A DNA stretch of 7,641 nucleotides from Chloroflexota bacterium (GCA_030550075.1 JAUQQB010000132.1:1-7641); one strand, 5' to 3'; shown: positions 1-5,181, numbered from the stretch's first letter. Numbers and translations: made by a program. Notes: generated from the sequence alone by a model not told the origin.

Positions 1-108
1 GATCGGCCTCGGCTCGCGGGCTGAGGAGGGAGGCGGAGCTCCCTCCCTCACCGCCGGTCGGGAATTGGCCGCCCGCAGGCGACCTCACCCTGCCCCGCAG
101 GTCGTGCG
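1..108 (-). promoter_or_regulatory. FMN riboswitch (RFN element), second copy, partial
   Basis: By identity with 1054-1161, this holds the 5' strand of P1, all of P2 with its extra hairpin, P3, and the start of P4. The second half (P4-P6, the P1 3' strand and any terminator) would lie left of base 1. It starts about 60 bases after the hepT stop codon. I see no convincing promoter between hepT and this copy, so it is probably transcribed by read-through from hepT. It could be the leader of a riboflavin gene outside the window, or a dead fragment. The window cannot tell which. Confidence 0.8.
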
Positions 109-127
109 ATTCCGTTGTCGCGAAAAG
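1..127 (-). repeat. 127-bp direct repeat, copy 1 (truncated by window edge)
   Basis: This stretch is identical base for base to 1054-1180, at an offset of 1053. Identity stops at 127/128 (matching 1180/1181) on the hepT side and continues to base 1 on the other side, so the true repeat is probably longer. The repeated DNA is the first part of an FMN riboswitch read on the minus strand plus about 20 bp upstream of it. Both copies lie in the same orientation and bracket the mntA-hepT pair. Perfect identity over structured non-coding DNA suggests a recent duplication or gene conversion. Confidence 0.97.
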
Positions 128-167
128 ATCCAGCGCTTAAGCGAGAAAATGGAGGAATACCGTTCGC

Positions 168-536
168 TCAACGCGCAGGCTCGTTGCCGCCTTCTTTCAG
201 CTCTTTCAGAATCCCTTCTACCTGTAATGCCACTTTGTCCAATTCCACGCTGACGATCTCCCAGATCACATCCAGGTTGACCCCAAAGTAATGATGGATC
301 AACCGATCCCGAACTCCTGCCATGCTTCCCCATGGGACAGCGGGATATCGCTCGCGCACCTCCTCAGACAATCTCTTTGTCGCCTCGCCGATGATCTCCA
401 GGTTGCGCACCATGGCATCTTGCGTCTTCGTATCCCTCAAGAATGTTTCAAAAGCCATCCCGGCTGTATCTGCCCGAATCCGACGGATCGCTTCCAGGAT
501 GTCGCCTAAAAGCTCTCTATCCGTCCGTTTAGACAT
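168..536 (-). CDS. hepT: HepT-like HEPN ribonuclease toxin
   Basis: A 122-residue, mainly helical HEPN-family protein (DUF86 type), the expected size for HepT. The diagnostic R-x4-H-x-Y motif is present as R76, H81 and Y83, in the context RDRLIHHYFGVN. In characterised HepT, R and H form the RNase active site, and the tyrosine is where the partner MntA attaches AMP groups to silence the toxin. All three key residues are intact, so it is likely active. The ATG lies inside the end of mntA (8-bp overlap), with GGAG at 548-545 as its ribosome binding site 8 bases upstream, so translation is probably coupled to the antitoxin. The stop is about 40 bases from the truncated riboswitch copy, and no terminator is visible between them. 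A 10-bp palindrome (CGCTTAAGCG, 134-143) lies in that gap. Confidence 0.9.
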   Translation of the reverse strand: MSKRTDRELLGDILEAIRRIRADTAGMAFETFLRDTKTQDAMVRNLEIIGEATKRLSEEVRERYPAVPWGSMAGVRDRLIHHYFGVNLDVIWEIVSVELDKVALQVEGILKELKEGGNEPAR

Positions 537-828
537 AGATAATGCTCCGCTCGATTTCTGAGGCCACCTCTGGCAATCGAATCCCGCGGACGCCCACGGG
601 AGTCAGCAAATCCACCTTCCGCCCCAGCAGATTTTCCAGATACTCGGCCAGCTCCACGAATTGAAATCCGATCGGGCGCTCAAATTCAACAATGAGATCA
701 ATATCGCTGGTCTCGCTCGGCTCTCCCTGAGCGTAGGAGCCAAACAGACCGATCCTTTTGACGCCATATTTGGCAGCGAGATCGGAATAATGTTGCCGAA
801 GTAATGCAAGGAGCTCCTCACGATTCAC
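529..828 (-). CDS. mntA: MntA-like minimal nucleotidyltransferase antitoxin
   Basis: A 99-residue MNT-family nucleotidyltransferase. The catalytic signature GS-x10-DxD is present as G30-S31 and D42/D44 (GLFGSYAQGEP then SDIDL), and a third acidic position is likely D73 in KVDLL. Characterised MntA proteins use ATP to AMPylate the tyrosine of HepT and block its RNase activity. The start chosen is GTG at 828-826, with GGAGG at 840-836 seven bases upstream. The same frame stays open to 993, but that extension runs through the riboswitch and both terminators and is not protein-like. The stop TAA overlaps the hepT ATG. The gene is the first one downstream of the FMN riboswitch, an unexpected client for that element. 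A sampled stretch (661-720) is about 48% GC, lower than the cox genes. Confidence 0.9.
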   Translation of the reverse strand: MNREELLALLRQHYSDLAAKYGVKRIGLFGSYAQGEPSETSDIDLIVEFERPIGFQFVELAEYLENLLGRKVDLLTPVGVRGIRLPEVASEIERSIIYV

Positions 829-849
829 AGCCTCACCTCCATGCGCATG

Positions 850-886
850 AAAGCAAAACCCCCGAAGGTCATCCGACCTCCGGGGG
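850..886 (-). terminator. Intrinsic terminator 2 of the riboswitch leader
   Basis: On the minus strand a 12-bp stem (886-875 with 870-859, one G-U pair, GGAT loop) is followed directly by TTTTGCTTT. It ends only about 10 bases before the mntA Shine-Dalgarno. Upstream of the stem, CCTGCCCCC (890-882) can also pair with the 3' strand of riboswitch P1, which would give a competing antiterminator. Confidence 0.85.
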
Positions 887-919
887 CAGGGAAAGCAGGC
901 ACCCACCCGCGCATGGAGC

Positions 920-953
920 AATAACCCCGAAGGCGTTGCAAACACCTTCGGGG
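920..953 (-). terminator. Intrinsic terminator 1 of the riboswitch leader
   Basis: A 13-bp stem (953-941 with 937-925, one G-U pair, TGC loop) is followed by the short T-rich tract TTATT. The overlapping segment GCCTGCCCC (958-950) is complementary to GGGAGCAGGT (1001-992), with one bulged A and one G-U pair. That second segment contains the P1 3' strand. Pairing would disrupt both P1 and this terminator, which is the classical RFN arrangement: P1 closed by FMN leaves the terminator free to form. Confidence 0.8.
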
Positions 954-987
954 CAGGCCTCTTTCCATGCGCGGCGCGCCGTGGGAA

Positions 988-1161
988 CGCCACCTGCTCC
1001 CATCCCGACTATACGGTCGGCCCCGGACTTTCACCGGTGTCCTGCCTTGGCCGGATCGGCCTCGGCTCGCGGGCTGAGGAGGGAGGCGGAGCTCCCTCCC
1101 TCACCGCCGGTCGGGAATTGGCCGCCCGCAGGCGACCTCACCCTGCCCCGCAGGTCGTGCG
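988..1161 (-). promoter_or_regulatory. FMN riboswitch (RFN element), complete
   Basis: The minus strand carries the conserved RFN core in order: GGGGCAGGGTG, AATTCCCGACCGGCGGT, AGCCCGCGAGCC, ACCGGTGAAAGTCCGGGG, CCGACCGTATAGTC, GGGATGGGAG. P1 is closed by ACCTGC (1155-1150) with GCAGGT (997-992), and extends outward with bulges. Against the usual P6 sequence, A to C and T to G changes are compensatory, which argues for function. P3 is extended by a GAGGGAGG/CCTCCCTC helix. An 18-nt hairpin (1137-1120) is inserted in the P2 loop. The element normally binds FMN and shuts down riboflavin synthesis or transport genes. Here the next gene is mntA. Two terminators follow, so control is probably by transcription attenuation, with FMN lowering read-through. 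Confidence 0.95.
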
Positions 1162-1180
1162 ATTCCGTTGTCGCGAAAAG
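1054..1180 (-). repeat. 127-bp direct repeat, copy 2
   Basis: Identical to 1-127. It covers the riboswitch from just upstream of P1 into P4. The upstream boundary at 1180 falls between the promoter's predicted start site and P1, so the promoter is not part of the repeat. The homologous segment on the other side continues to the window edge, and the full extent is unknown. Confidence 0.97.
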
Positions 1181-1205
1181 GACTTCGTGTTGCGAATCAC
1201 TGTTT

Positions 1206-1235
1206 ATGATAACAGCCCAGAATTCTCCCTGTCAA
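1206..1235 (-). promoter_or_regulatory. Sigma-70-type promoter for the riboswitch/mntA-hepT unit
   Basis: On the minus strand a consensus -35 (TTGACA, 1235-1230) is followed after 18 bp by TATCAT (1211-1206, five of six -10 bases). Transcription would start near 1199, about 40 bases before P1. The -35 box begins only four bases after the stop codon of the molybdopterin-binding gene, so the riboswitch unit has its own start. The sampled AT-rich spacing contrasts with the GC-rich coding DNA around it. Confidence 0.75.
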
Positions 1236-1239
1236 CAAA

Positions 1240-2256
1240 TCAGGAAGTCCCCGTCCACCGGGGAGCGGGGCGCTCTTCGACATCCTCGAGCAACCCGCCA
1301 TGGCCCATCGATGCGATCTCGTCCCGGTTCAATCGCAGCCCCGCCATCAGGCGGGGAATGACCCAATCCACCACGTTCCGATGACGGCTCCGCGCGCAGC
1401 CCGGTGCCCCCAGGATCGGGATTTCCCGATAATAGGCGATGAGCAGGAGATTCCCGGGATCCACCGGGGCGCCAAAGGCCTCAATGGTTCCCCCGATGCG
1501 CCGGATCGCCCGCGGGACGATATCTTCCTCATCCATGATCGCCGTCTCGCCCGCCAGGATCAGGAAATCGGCTCCCTGCTCGAGCGCCGCTTTCATCGCC
1601 TGAGCCAGCTCCCGCTCCTCATGGCGCACGGTCTGTGTCCCGAGCCAGATGCCGCCGTAAGCGCGCACCCGCTCCTGAAGCGGACCCTCGAAATCGGCGA
1701 TCAGGCGGGTCCAGACCGCGGGATGGCCGGAGAGGATGAAAGCGACGCGGCGAGGCTGGAAGGGGTAGACACCCATCAGCGGCCCGTTTCCCTGCAGCAG
1801 CGCTTCCGCTCGGGCGACGATCGCCTCGGGCAATGCGAAGGGGATGATCTTCAGGCTGGCGACGATCTGGCGGGCACGCACCACGCTTCCCCGGGGCAGG
1901 GTCGCCATGGTGACCCCACGAAGACGGTTCAAGTGCTCGAGCAGGGGGATTTCCACCAAGAACACTCCCGCGGTATCCGCGAGGAAATTCACCCGCCCTC
2001 CAGCCGCCGGCATCCGGCGTAGCCCCGGGCCTTCGCAGGCCAGCGCGATGCGCCGGGCTGCTTCGTCCTCCCCCACATCGCCGGGTTCAAGCTCCGCCAC
2101 CACCACTTCCAGATAACCTTCCGCCTGGAGCCGGGCCACGTCTTCCGGCGTCAGACGACGGCCCTTGCGGAACAGGCGGTTCCCTTGTGCATCCGCGAGG
2201 TTGTGGGCCAGGATGCGCCCGACGGCCGCTTCCACTGGAACCAGGCCAAATTTCAT
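1240..2256 (-). CDS. Molybdopterin-binding protein (MoeA/MogA-type domain), stand-alone
   Basis: A 338-residue cytoplasmic protein. Residues 1-65 resemble the N-terminal part of MoeA-like proteins (RRLTPEDVARLQAEGY). The molybdopterin-binding domain spans roughly 168-300: AFILSGHP, then FLILAGETAIMDEEDIVP (231-248), then FGAPVDPGNLLLIAY and IPILGAPGCARS (279-290), which match the substrate loop region of the MoeA/MogA family. From memory, cox and xdh clusters of alphaproteobacteria carry a very similar sequence as the N-terminal half of a larger protein fused to a MobA/MocA-like nucleotidyltransferase. That half is absent here. The likely role is binding molybdopterin or its cytidine form during cofactor finishing for the neighbouring hydroxylase. 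The ATG has GGAGGT (2268-2263) six bases upstream and overlaps the preceding xdhC stop by 4 bp (ATGA), so the two are translationally coupled. Confidence 0.88.
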   Translation of the reverse strand: MKFGLVPVEAAVGRILAHNLADAQGNRLFRKGRRLTPEDVARLQAEGYLEVVVAELEPGDVGEDEAARRIALACEGPGLRRMPAAGGRVNFLADTAGVFLVEIPLLEHLNRLRGVTMATLPRGSVVRARQIVASLKIIPFALPEAIVARAEALLQGNGPLMGVYPFQPRRVAFILSGHPAVWTRLIADFEGPLQERVRAYGGIWLGTQTVRHEERELAQAMKAALEQGADFLILAGETAIMDEEDIVPRAIRRIGGTIEAFGAPVDPGNLLLIAYYREIPILGAPGCARSRHRNVVDWVIPRLMAGLRLNRDEIASMGHGGLLEDVEERPAPRWTGTS

Positions 2257-3017
2257 GGACGCACCTCCTCCGGCACAGTCGCTCGGGCAGCCTGTCGCAA
2301 CCGGCTCTGTTCCGCCACGATCTCCGCCATAATGCTCAGGGCGATCTCCTCCGGCGTCCGGGCCCCGATCTCCAGGCCGATGGGCGCATGCAGGCGCGCG
2401 AGGGCTTCCTCCGGGATCCCCTTGCGGCGCAGGCGCTCCAGGCGTCGGGCATTGGTCTTCCGGCTTCCCAGGGCACCCACGTAGAAGGCCGGGCCTTGCA
2501 ACGCCGCGATCACCGCCGGGTCGTCCAGTTTGGGATCGTGGGTGAGGATCGCCACGGCCGTCCGCGCGGTAATCAGACGGGGAAGCACCTCATCCGGCCA
2601 GGCGTGGATCAGGCGGTCCACGTGAGGGAAGCGCTTCGGCGTCGCGAAAGTGCGGCGGGGATCCACCAGGTAGACCCGCCAGCCCAGGACCTTCGCGATG
2701 GAAGCGAGGGCGATGCCGATATGGGTGCCGCCCACGATGATTAACAGCGGCGCCGGGACATAGGTTTCAATGTAAACCTCCACCTCGCCTTCCGGGGTAC
2801 GAAGTGACACAGTCCCTGAATGGCCAATGGCCAGGTAGCGCTGGGCCAGCTCCCGAACCCGACGGTCAAGCTCCGGGTGCACGCTTCCCCATCCGTCCCC
2901 TGTAGGCTCCACCACCCATTTCGCTCCCAGCCAGGTGTCTGGCCCTCGAATCACCGTGGCGACCGCCAGCGGTTCCTCTTTCCGGATCGCTTCCCGCACC
3001 CGCTCGAACCAGTTCAT
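2253..3017 (-). CDS. XdhC/CoxI-family Mo-cofactor maturation protein with Rossmann domain
   Basis: A 254-residue XdhC-family protein. The N-terminal part (about 10-90) keeps only the skeleton of the XdhC/CoxI domain (LAVATVIRG, LGAKWVV). It lacks the GSxPRxxGAK motif and the GGCVE cysteine motif found in the upstream short paralogue. The C-terminal Rossmann domain is complete: LLIIVGGTHIGIAL (91-104), LVDPR (117-121), LTHDPKLD (158-165), YVGALGSRKT (179-188) and APIGLEIGARTPEEIA (211-226). XdhC binds the molybdenum cofactor, supports its sulfuration and hands it to xanthine-dehydrogenase-family enzymes. The start is ATG 3017 with GGAGG at 3026-3022; an in-frame ATG at 3104 would extend through a strong hairpin and has no family likeness. 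The gene likely works with the upstream short XdhC, the two together supplying one full motif set. Confidence 0.9.
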   Translation of the reverse strand: MNWFERVREAIRKEEPLAVATVIRGPDTWLGAKWVVEPTGDGWGSVHPELDRRVRELAQRYLAIGHSGTVSLRTPEGEVEVYIETYVPAPLLIIVGGTHIGIALASIAKVLGWRVYLVDPRRTFATPKRFPHVDRLIHAWPDEVLPRLITARTAVAILTHDPKLDDPAVIAALQGPAFYVGALGSRKTNARRLERLRRKGIPEEALARLHAPIGLEIGARTPEEIALSIMAEIVAEQSRLRQAARATVPEEVRP

Positions 3018-3064
3018 GGGCCCTCCAGAAATGGGGGTCGAATTTCCGATCACAGGTGGTGGAA

Positions 3065-3093
3065 TGGGGAGCGCGCCTTCAGCGCGCTCCCCA
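3065..3093 (-). other. Strong intra-operon hairpin between the two xdhC genes
   Basis: A perfect 12-bp inverted repeat (TGGGGAGCGCGC, 3065-3076, with GCGCGCTCCCCA, 3082-3093) and a 5-nt loop fill the middle of the 125-bp gap between the xdhC genes. No T-run follows on the minus strand (TTCCACC), so it is not a classical terminator. It may be an RNA processing or stability element setting the ratio of the two products, or a pause site. Confidence 0.65.
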
Positions 3094-3142
3094 CTTACCC
3101 TCAAAACCGCCCTGAGGCTGGGTCAGGGAGCACATTGGCGCG

Positions 3143-3454
3143 CTACGGTAATGGCTCTACGAACACCTCAATCGTTCCCCCACAGGCCAACCCGACATCC
3201 CAGGCCATCTCGTCGCTGATGCCGAAGTGGACCAGGCGAGGGCGCCCGGTGCGCAGCACCTCCTGAGCGATCTCGAAGACGGCGCCTTCCACGCAGCCTC
3301 CGCTGACCGACCCCGCCATCTCCCCCCCGGAGGAGACCGCCATCTTCGCCCCCACATCCCGGGGGGCCGAGCCGATCACCTTCACCACGGTCGCCAGCGC
3401 CACCTGCTCGCCCCGCTCTTTCCAGCGTTCGATGGACTCCAGCACCTCCCGCAT
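3143..3454 (-). CDS. Short XdhC/CoxI-family protein (N-terminal domain only)
   Basis: A 103-residue protein consisting of just the XdhC/CoxI N-terminal domain. The hallmark motifs are intact: VIGSAPRDVGAKMAV (26-40), GSVSGGCVEGAVFEIA (48-63) and the C-terminal GLACGGTIEVFVEP (88-101). The conserved cysteines are C54 and C91. The family takes part in maturing and inserting the molybdenum cofactor of CO dehydrogenase and xanthine dehydrogenase. The ATG at 3454 has AGGAGG at 3467-3462, seven bases away. It follows coxE by 53 bp and precedes the Rossmann-type xdhC. Pairing of a short and a long XdhC gene is a layout I recall from Chloroflexota-like Mo-hydroxylase clusters, so the shortness probably reflects a split design, not truncation. 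Confidence 0.9.
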   Translation of the reverse strand: MREVLESIERWKERGEQVALATVVKVIGSAPRDVGAKMAVSSGGEMAGSVSGGCVEGAVFEIAQEVLRTGRPRLVHFGISDEMAWDVGLACGGTIEVFVEPLP

Positions 3455-3507
3455 CGCTCAGCCTCCTGTGATCCAGAGCTTTGTTAGGGGTCCGGATGCT
3501 CTCCAAC

Positions 3508-4740
3508 TCAGACCGTTGGGCCTTCCTCCGCTCGGAGGATTGGGATGGATCGGGCCAGCCCGGAGCGGCGGGCGGAGCGGCGGACCGGGAGCCGTTCCAG
3601 ATGCGCGGCCAGTTGCTCCAGGCTGGCCAGGTTGTGCACCGGGAGGAAATCATCAACATGGGGAAGGGCCGCCTGCATCCCCCGGGTGAGCGGCTGATAC
3701 CCCGGAATCCCCAGCAATGGGTTCAGCCAGATCAAACGATAGCATGATTTCTGCAGGCGCTCCATCTCCTGGCTGAGGAGATCGGTATCCCCACGATCCC
3801 AGCCATCGCTAATGATCATCACCACCGCTCCACGCCCCAGCACCCGCCGGGCCCAATCCCGGTTGAAGGCATGCAAGCACTCGCCAATGCGCGTCCCCCC
3901 TGACCAGTCCACGACGGTCCGGCTGACCTCCTGCAGCGCCTGATCCAGATCCCGGTGACGGAGGCAGCGGGTGATACGAGTAAGACGGGTGCCGAAGACG
4001 AAGGTCTCCACCTGGCGTCGAGTATGGCTCAGGGCATGGAGGAAATGGAGGAGCATACGAGCATAGCGTTCCATTGAACCGCTGATGTCGCATAGCACCA
4101 CCAGCGGCCGGGGCTTACGCTTGCGGGTCCGCCAGAGCAGGCGCACCCATTCCCCGTAATGCCGCATGCTCCGCCGTGCGGTCCGCCGGATATCCGGGTG
4201 TTCGCCTTTCAGGCCGGGACGGAGGCGGCGGGTTTCCCGTTCGTGGATCCGCCAGCGAAGGCGAGCCATCAGCCGACGGGCGAGCTGGATCTCTTCCTCG
4301 GAGAACCGCTCGAACTGCTTTCGGCGCAAGATCTCAATCGGGCTGTAGGTCATGGCCCGGTCGGCCAGGACCATCGGAGGGGCCTCGGGGTTTTCCGGAT
4401 GCGGCCCCGGGGAAGATGAATGCCCCACCTCCGCCGGGCGGGGTCGGTTCTCCCGTCGACGGATGGGGCCGGGGGCGGTGGAGAGAAGGCCGGGCGGGAG
4501 CTGGCCGCCCATCAGCGGATTACGCCAGAACCAGTGGAAGATCCGATTGAAGGTTTCCAGGTCCTCCCGGCGGCAGATCAGCGTGCAGCGCGCTGCATGG
4601 TAAAAAGCCTCCCGATCACCCAGGGGGATCCACTCCAGCGCCCGCACCAGGGCCATCATCTGGCCCGGGGTGATCGGCACCCCAGCCGCCCGCAACGTGC
4701 GGCCGAAACGGATCAGATGATGAAGGAGATGGCCGGACAT
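3508..4740 (-). CDS. coxE: CoxE-like VWA-domain protein (CO dehydrogenase maturation)
   Basis: A 410-residue protein of the VWA/CoxE family, within the usual 380-420 range. An N-terminal helical region (1-75, starting MSGHLLHHLIRFGRTLR) is followed by a proline- and arginine-rich linker (about 85-125), then the basic helical stretch typical of CoxE. A C-terminal von Willebrand A domain begins near 211. Its metal-ion-dependent adhesion site is intact: D218-x-S220-x-S222 (LCDISGSM), T283 (WSGGTRIG) and D312 (IISDGWDRGD). In the characterised carboxydotroph system CoxE works with the AAA+ ATPase CoxD to build the Cu-S-Mo site of the large subunit. The start is ATG 4740, with AAAGGAG four bases upstream; the frame stays open to 4845 but that extension is unlike the family. 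Oddly, coxE is separated from coxD by a toxin-antitoxin pair on the other strand, so it needs its own promoter or long read-through; only a weak candidate (TATCAT, 4792-4787) is visible. Confidence 0.92.
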   Translation of the reverse strand: MSGHLLHHLIRFGRTLRAAGVPITPGQMMALVRALEWIPLGDREAFYHAARCTLICRREDLETFNRIFHWFWRNPLMGGQLPPGLLSTAPGPIRRRENRPRPAEVGHSSSPGPHPENPEAPPMVLADRAMTYSPIEILRRKQFERFSEEEIQLARRLMARLRWRIHERETRRLRPGLKGEHPDIRRTARRSMRHYGEWVRLLWRTRKRKPRPLVVLCDISGSMERYARMLLHFLHALSHTRRQVETFVFGTRLTRITRCLRHRDLDQALQEVSRTVVDWSGGTRIGECLHAFNRDWARRVLGRGAVVMIISDGWDRGDTDLLSQEMERLQKSCYRLIWLNPLLGIPGYQPLTRGMQAALPHVDDFLPVHNLASLEQLAAHLERLPVRRSARRSGLARSIPILRAEEGPTV

Positions 4741-4752
4741 CCGGCTCCTTTG

Positions 4753-4758
4753 TATAAT
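4753..4758 (+). promoter_or_regulatory. Candidate -10 box for the VapBC-like pair
   Basis: A perfect TATAAT on the plus strand, about 118 bases before the vapB-like start. A -35 at 17-bp spacing (TGGCCG, 4730-4735) matches only three of six consensus bases. The box lies 13-18 bases upstream of the coxE start codon, so polymerase bound here would sit over the coxE ribosome-binding region. A short inverted repeat (GGATC-AGA-GATCC, 4846-4858) just before the vapB ribosome binding site could be an operator, but this is speculative. Confidence 0.35.
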
Positions 4759-4875
4759 GATGCTGAAGATATGGAAACGTGGGAAGATGATAAAATGCCG
4801 GTGGCCGTTTGGTCGCCGCCCAGGAGTTATATCCAGCCTTAGCAAGGATCAGAGATCCGATTGCCGGAGGAACAG

Positions 4876-5178
4876 ATGAGCCCTGTAGAGCTGGAAAAGG
4901 AATTGCGCGACCTGAAAGAGCGAGTAGAGCGTTTGGAACAGATGGTCGCCCATGCGCTTCAGGGACAACGCCCTCAGAGTCAGCCTCCTGCAGTCGAAGC
5001 CTTTATTGAAGATCTTCGACAAAAGGGGCTTCTGATTACCTCGCCTCCCACCATTCTGGCGAGCGCTCTGCGATGGCGATCCTTGCCTCCTGAAATCCAG
5101 GAAATGATCCGCCAGGAGGCGGATCACCTTCCGCCGGGCCCCACAGCCAGCGAGCTCATTTTGCAGGATCGGCGTTAA
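4876..5178 (+). CDS. Putative VapB-like antitoxin (coiled-coil)
   Basis: A 100-residue protein not assigned to a named DNA-binding fold. Residues 3-27 (LEKELRDLKERVERLEQMV) form an evident amphipathic coiled coil with leucine/valine heptads. A Pro/Gln linker (about 31-39) follows, and the C-terminal part (PPEIQEMIRQEADHL, then TASELILQDRR) has the charged look of an antitoxin's toxin-binding tail. The assignment rests mainly on position: it lies 3 bp upstream of a PIN-domain gene in the same direction. The start chosen is ATG 4876 with GGAGG at 4866-4870; the upstream in-frame TTG at 4861 would place the Shine-Dalgarno inside the gene. It was probably inserted between coxD and coxE, against the direction of the operon. 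Confidence 0.65.
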   Translation: MSPVELEKELRDLKERVERLEQMVAHALQGQRPQSQPPAVEAFIEDLRQKGLLITSPPTILASALRWRSLPPEIQEMIRQEADHLPPGPTASELILQDRR

Positions 5179-5181
5179 TCG

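Larger units (their letters stand above)
843..957 (-). repeat. Tandem duplication of a terminator cassette (about 66-67 nt period)
   Basis: Reading the minus strand, both units have the order CCTGCCCC(C), G(A/G)AGG, loop, CCTTCGGGG(G), TT(A/T)TTGCT, CATGCGC. CCTGCCCC begins at 957 in one and 890 in the other. CATGCGC begins at 915 and 849. Loops differ and stems keep pairing, so the copies have diverged while preserving hairpins. Confidence 0.7.
838..974 (-). other. Competing long-range arms around the two terminators
   Basis: Segment A (CCGCGCATGGA, 974-964) is perfectly complementary over 11 bp to segment B (TCCATGCGCGG, 917-907), enclosing terminator 1. Segment A' (GCGCATGGA, 846-838) is complementary over 9 bp to the same B (917-909), enclosing terminator 2 and covering the first bases of the mntA Shine-Dalgarno (840-836). 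A-B and B-A' pairings exclude each other. Complementarity is seen directly. A switching or ribosome-binding-site-masking role is inference. Confidence 0.6.

Noticed and set aside
128..167. A promoter between hepT and the second riboswitch copy (TTGAGC at about 163-158)
   Set aside because: No -10-like hexamer lies at 16-18 bp spacing, so it was not listed as a feature.
850..957. Two similar palindromes as a mini CRISPR-like array
   Set aside because: There are only two units with different loops and T-rich tails directly in a riboswitch leader. Terminators explain them better.
829..993. In-frame N-terminal extension of mntA up to an ATG at 993
   Set aside because: It runs through the riboswitch 3' end and both terminators. 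The resulting peptide resembles no family, while GTG 828 has a well-placed Shine-Dalgarno and fits the usual MntA length.
1..1180. Insertion sequence or composite transposon formed by the 127-bp direct repeats
   Set aside because: No transposase, terminal inverted repeats or short target duplication is visible, and the repeat is recognisably riboswitch sequence.
804..1384. Long plus-strand open frames over the riboswitch region
   Set aside because: They are antisense to conserved RNA structure, have no family resemblance, and owe their length to the GC-rich bias against stop codons.
1300..2022. 240-residue plus-strand open frame opposite the molybdopterin-binding gene
   Set aside because: It is a shadow of a clearly recognised minus-strand gene. 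It is rich in His, Gln and Arg, with no motif.
3018..3104. N-terminal extension of the long xdhC to an ATG at 3104
   Set aside because: The extension crosses the 12-bp hairpin and is low-complexity. ATG 3017 has a GGAGG ribosome binding site and begins the family sequence.
4741..4845. N-terminal extension of coxE to 4845
   Set aside because: It overlaps the AT-rich divergent control region and has no family likeness. ATG 4740 has AAAGGAG four bases upstream.
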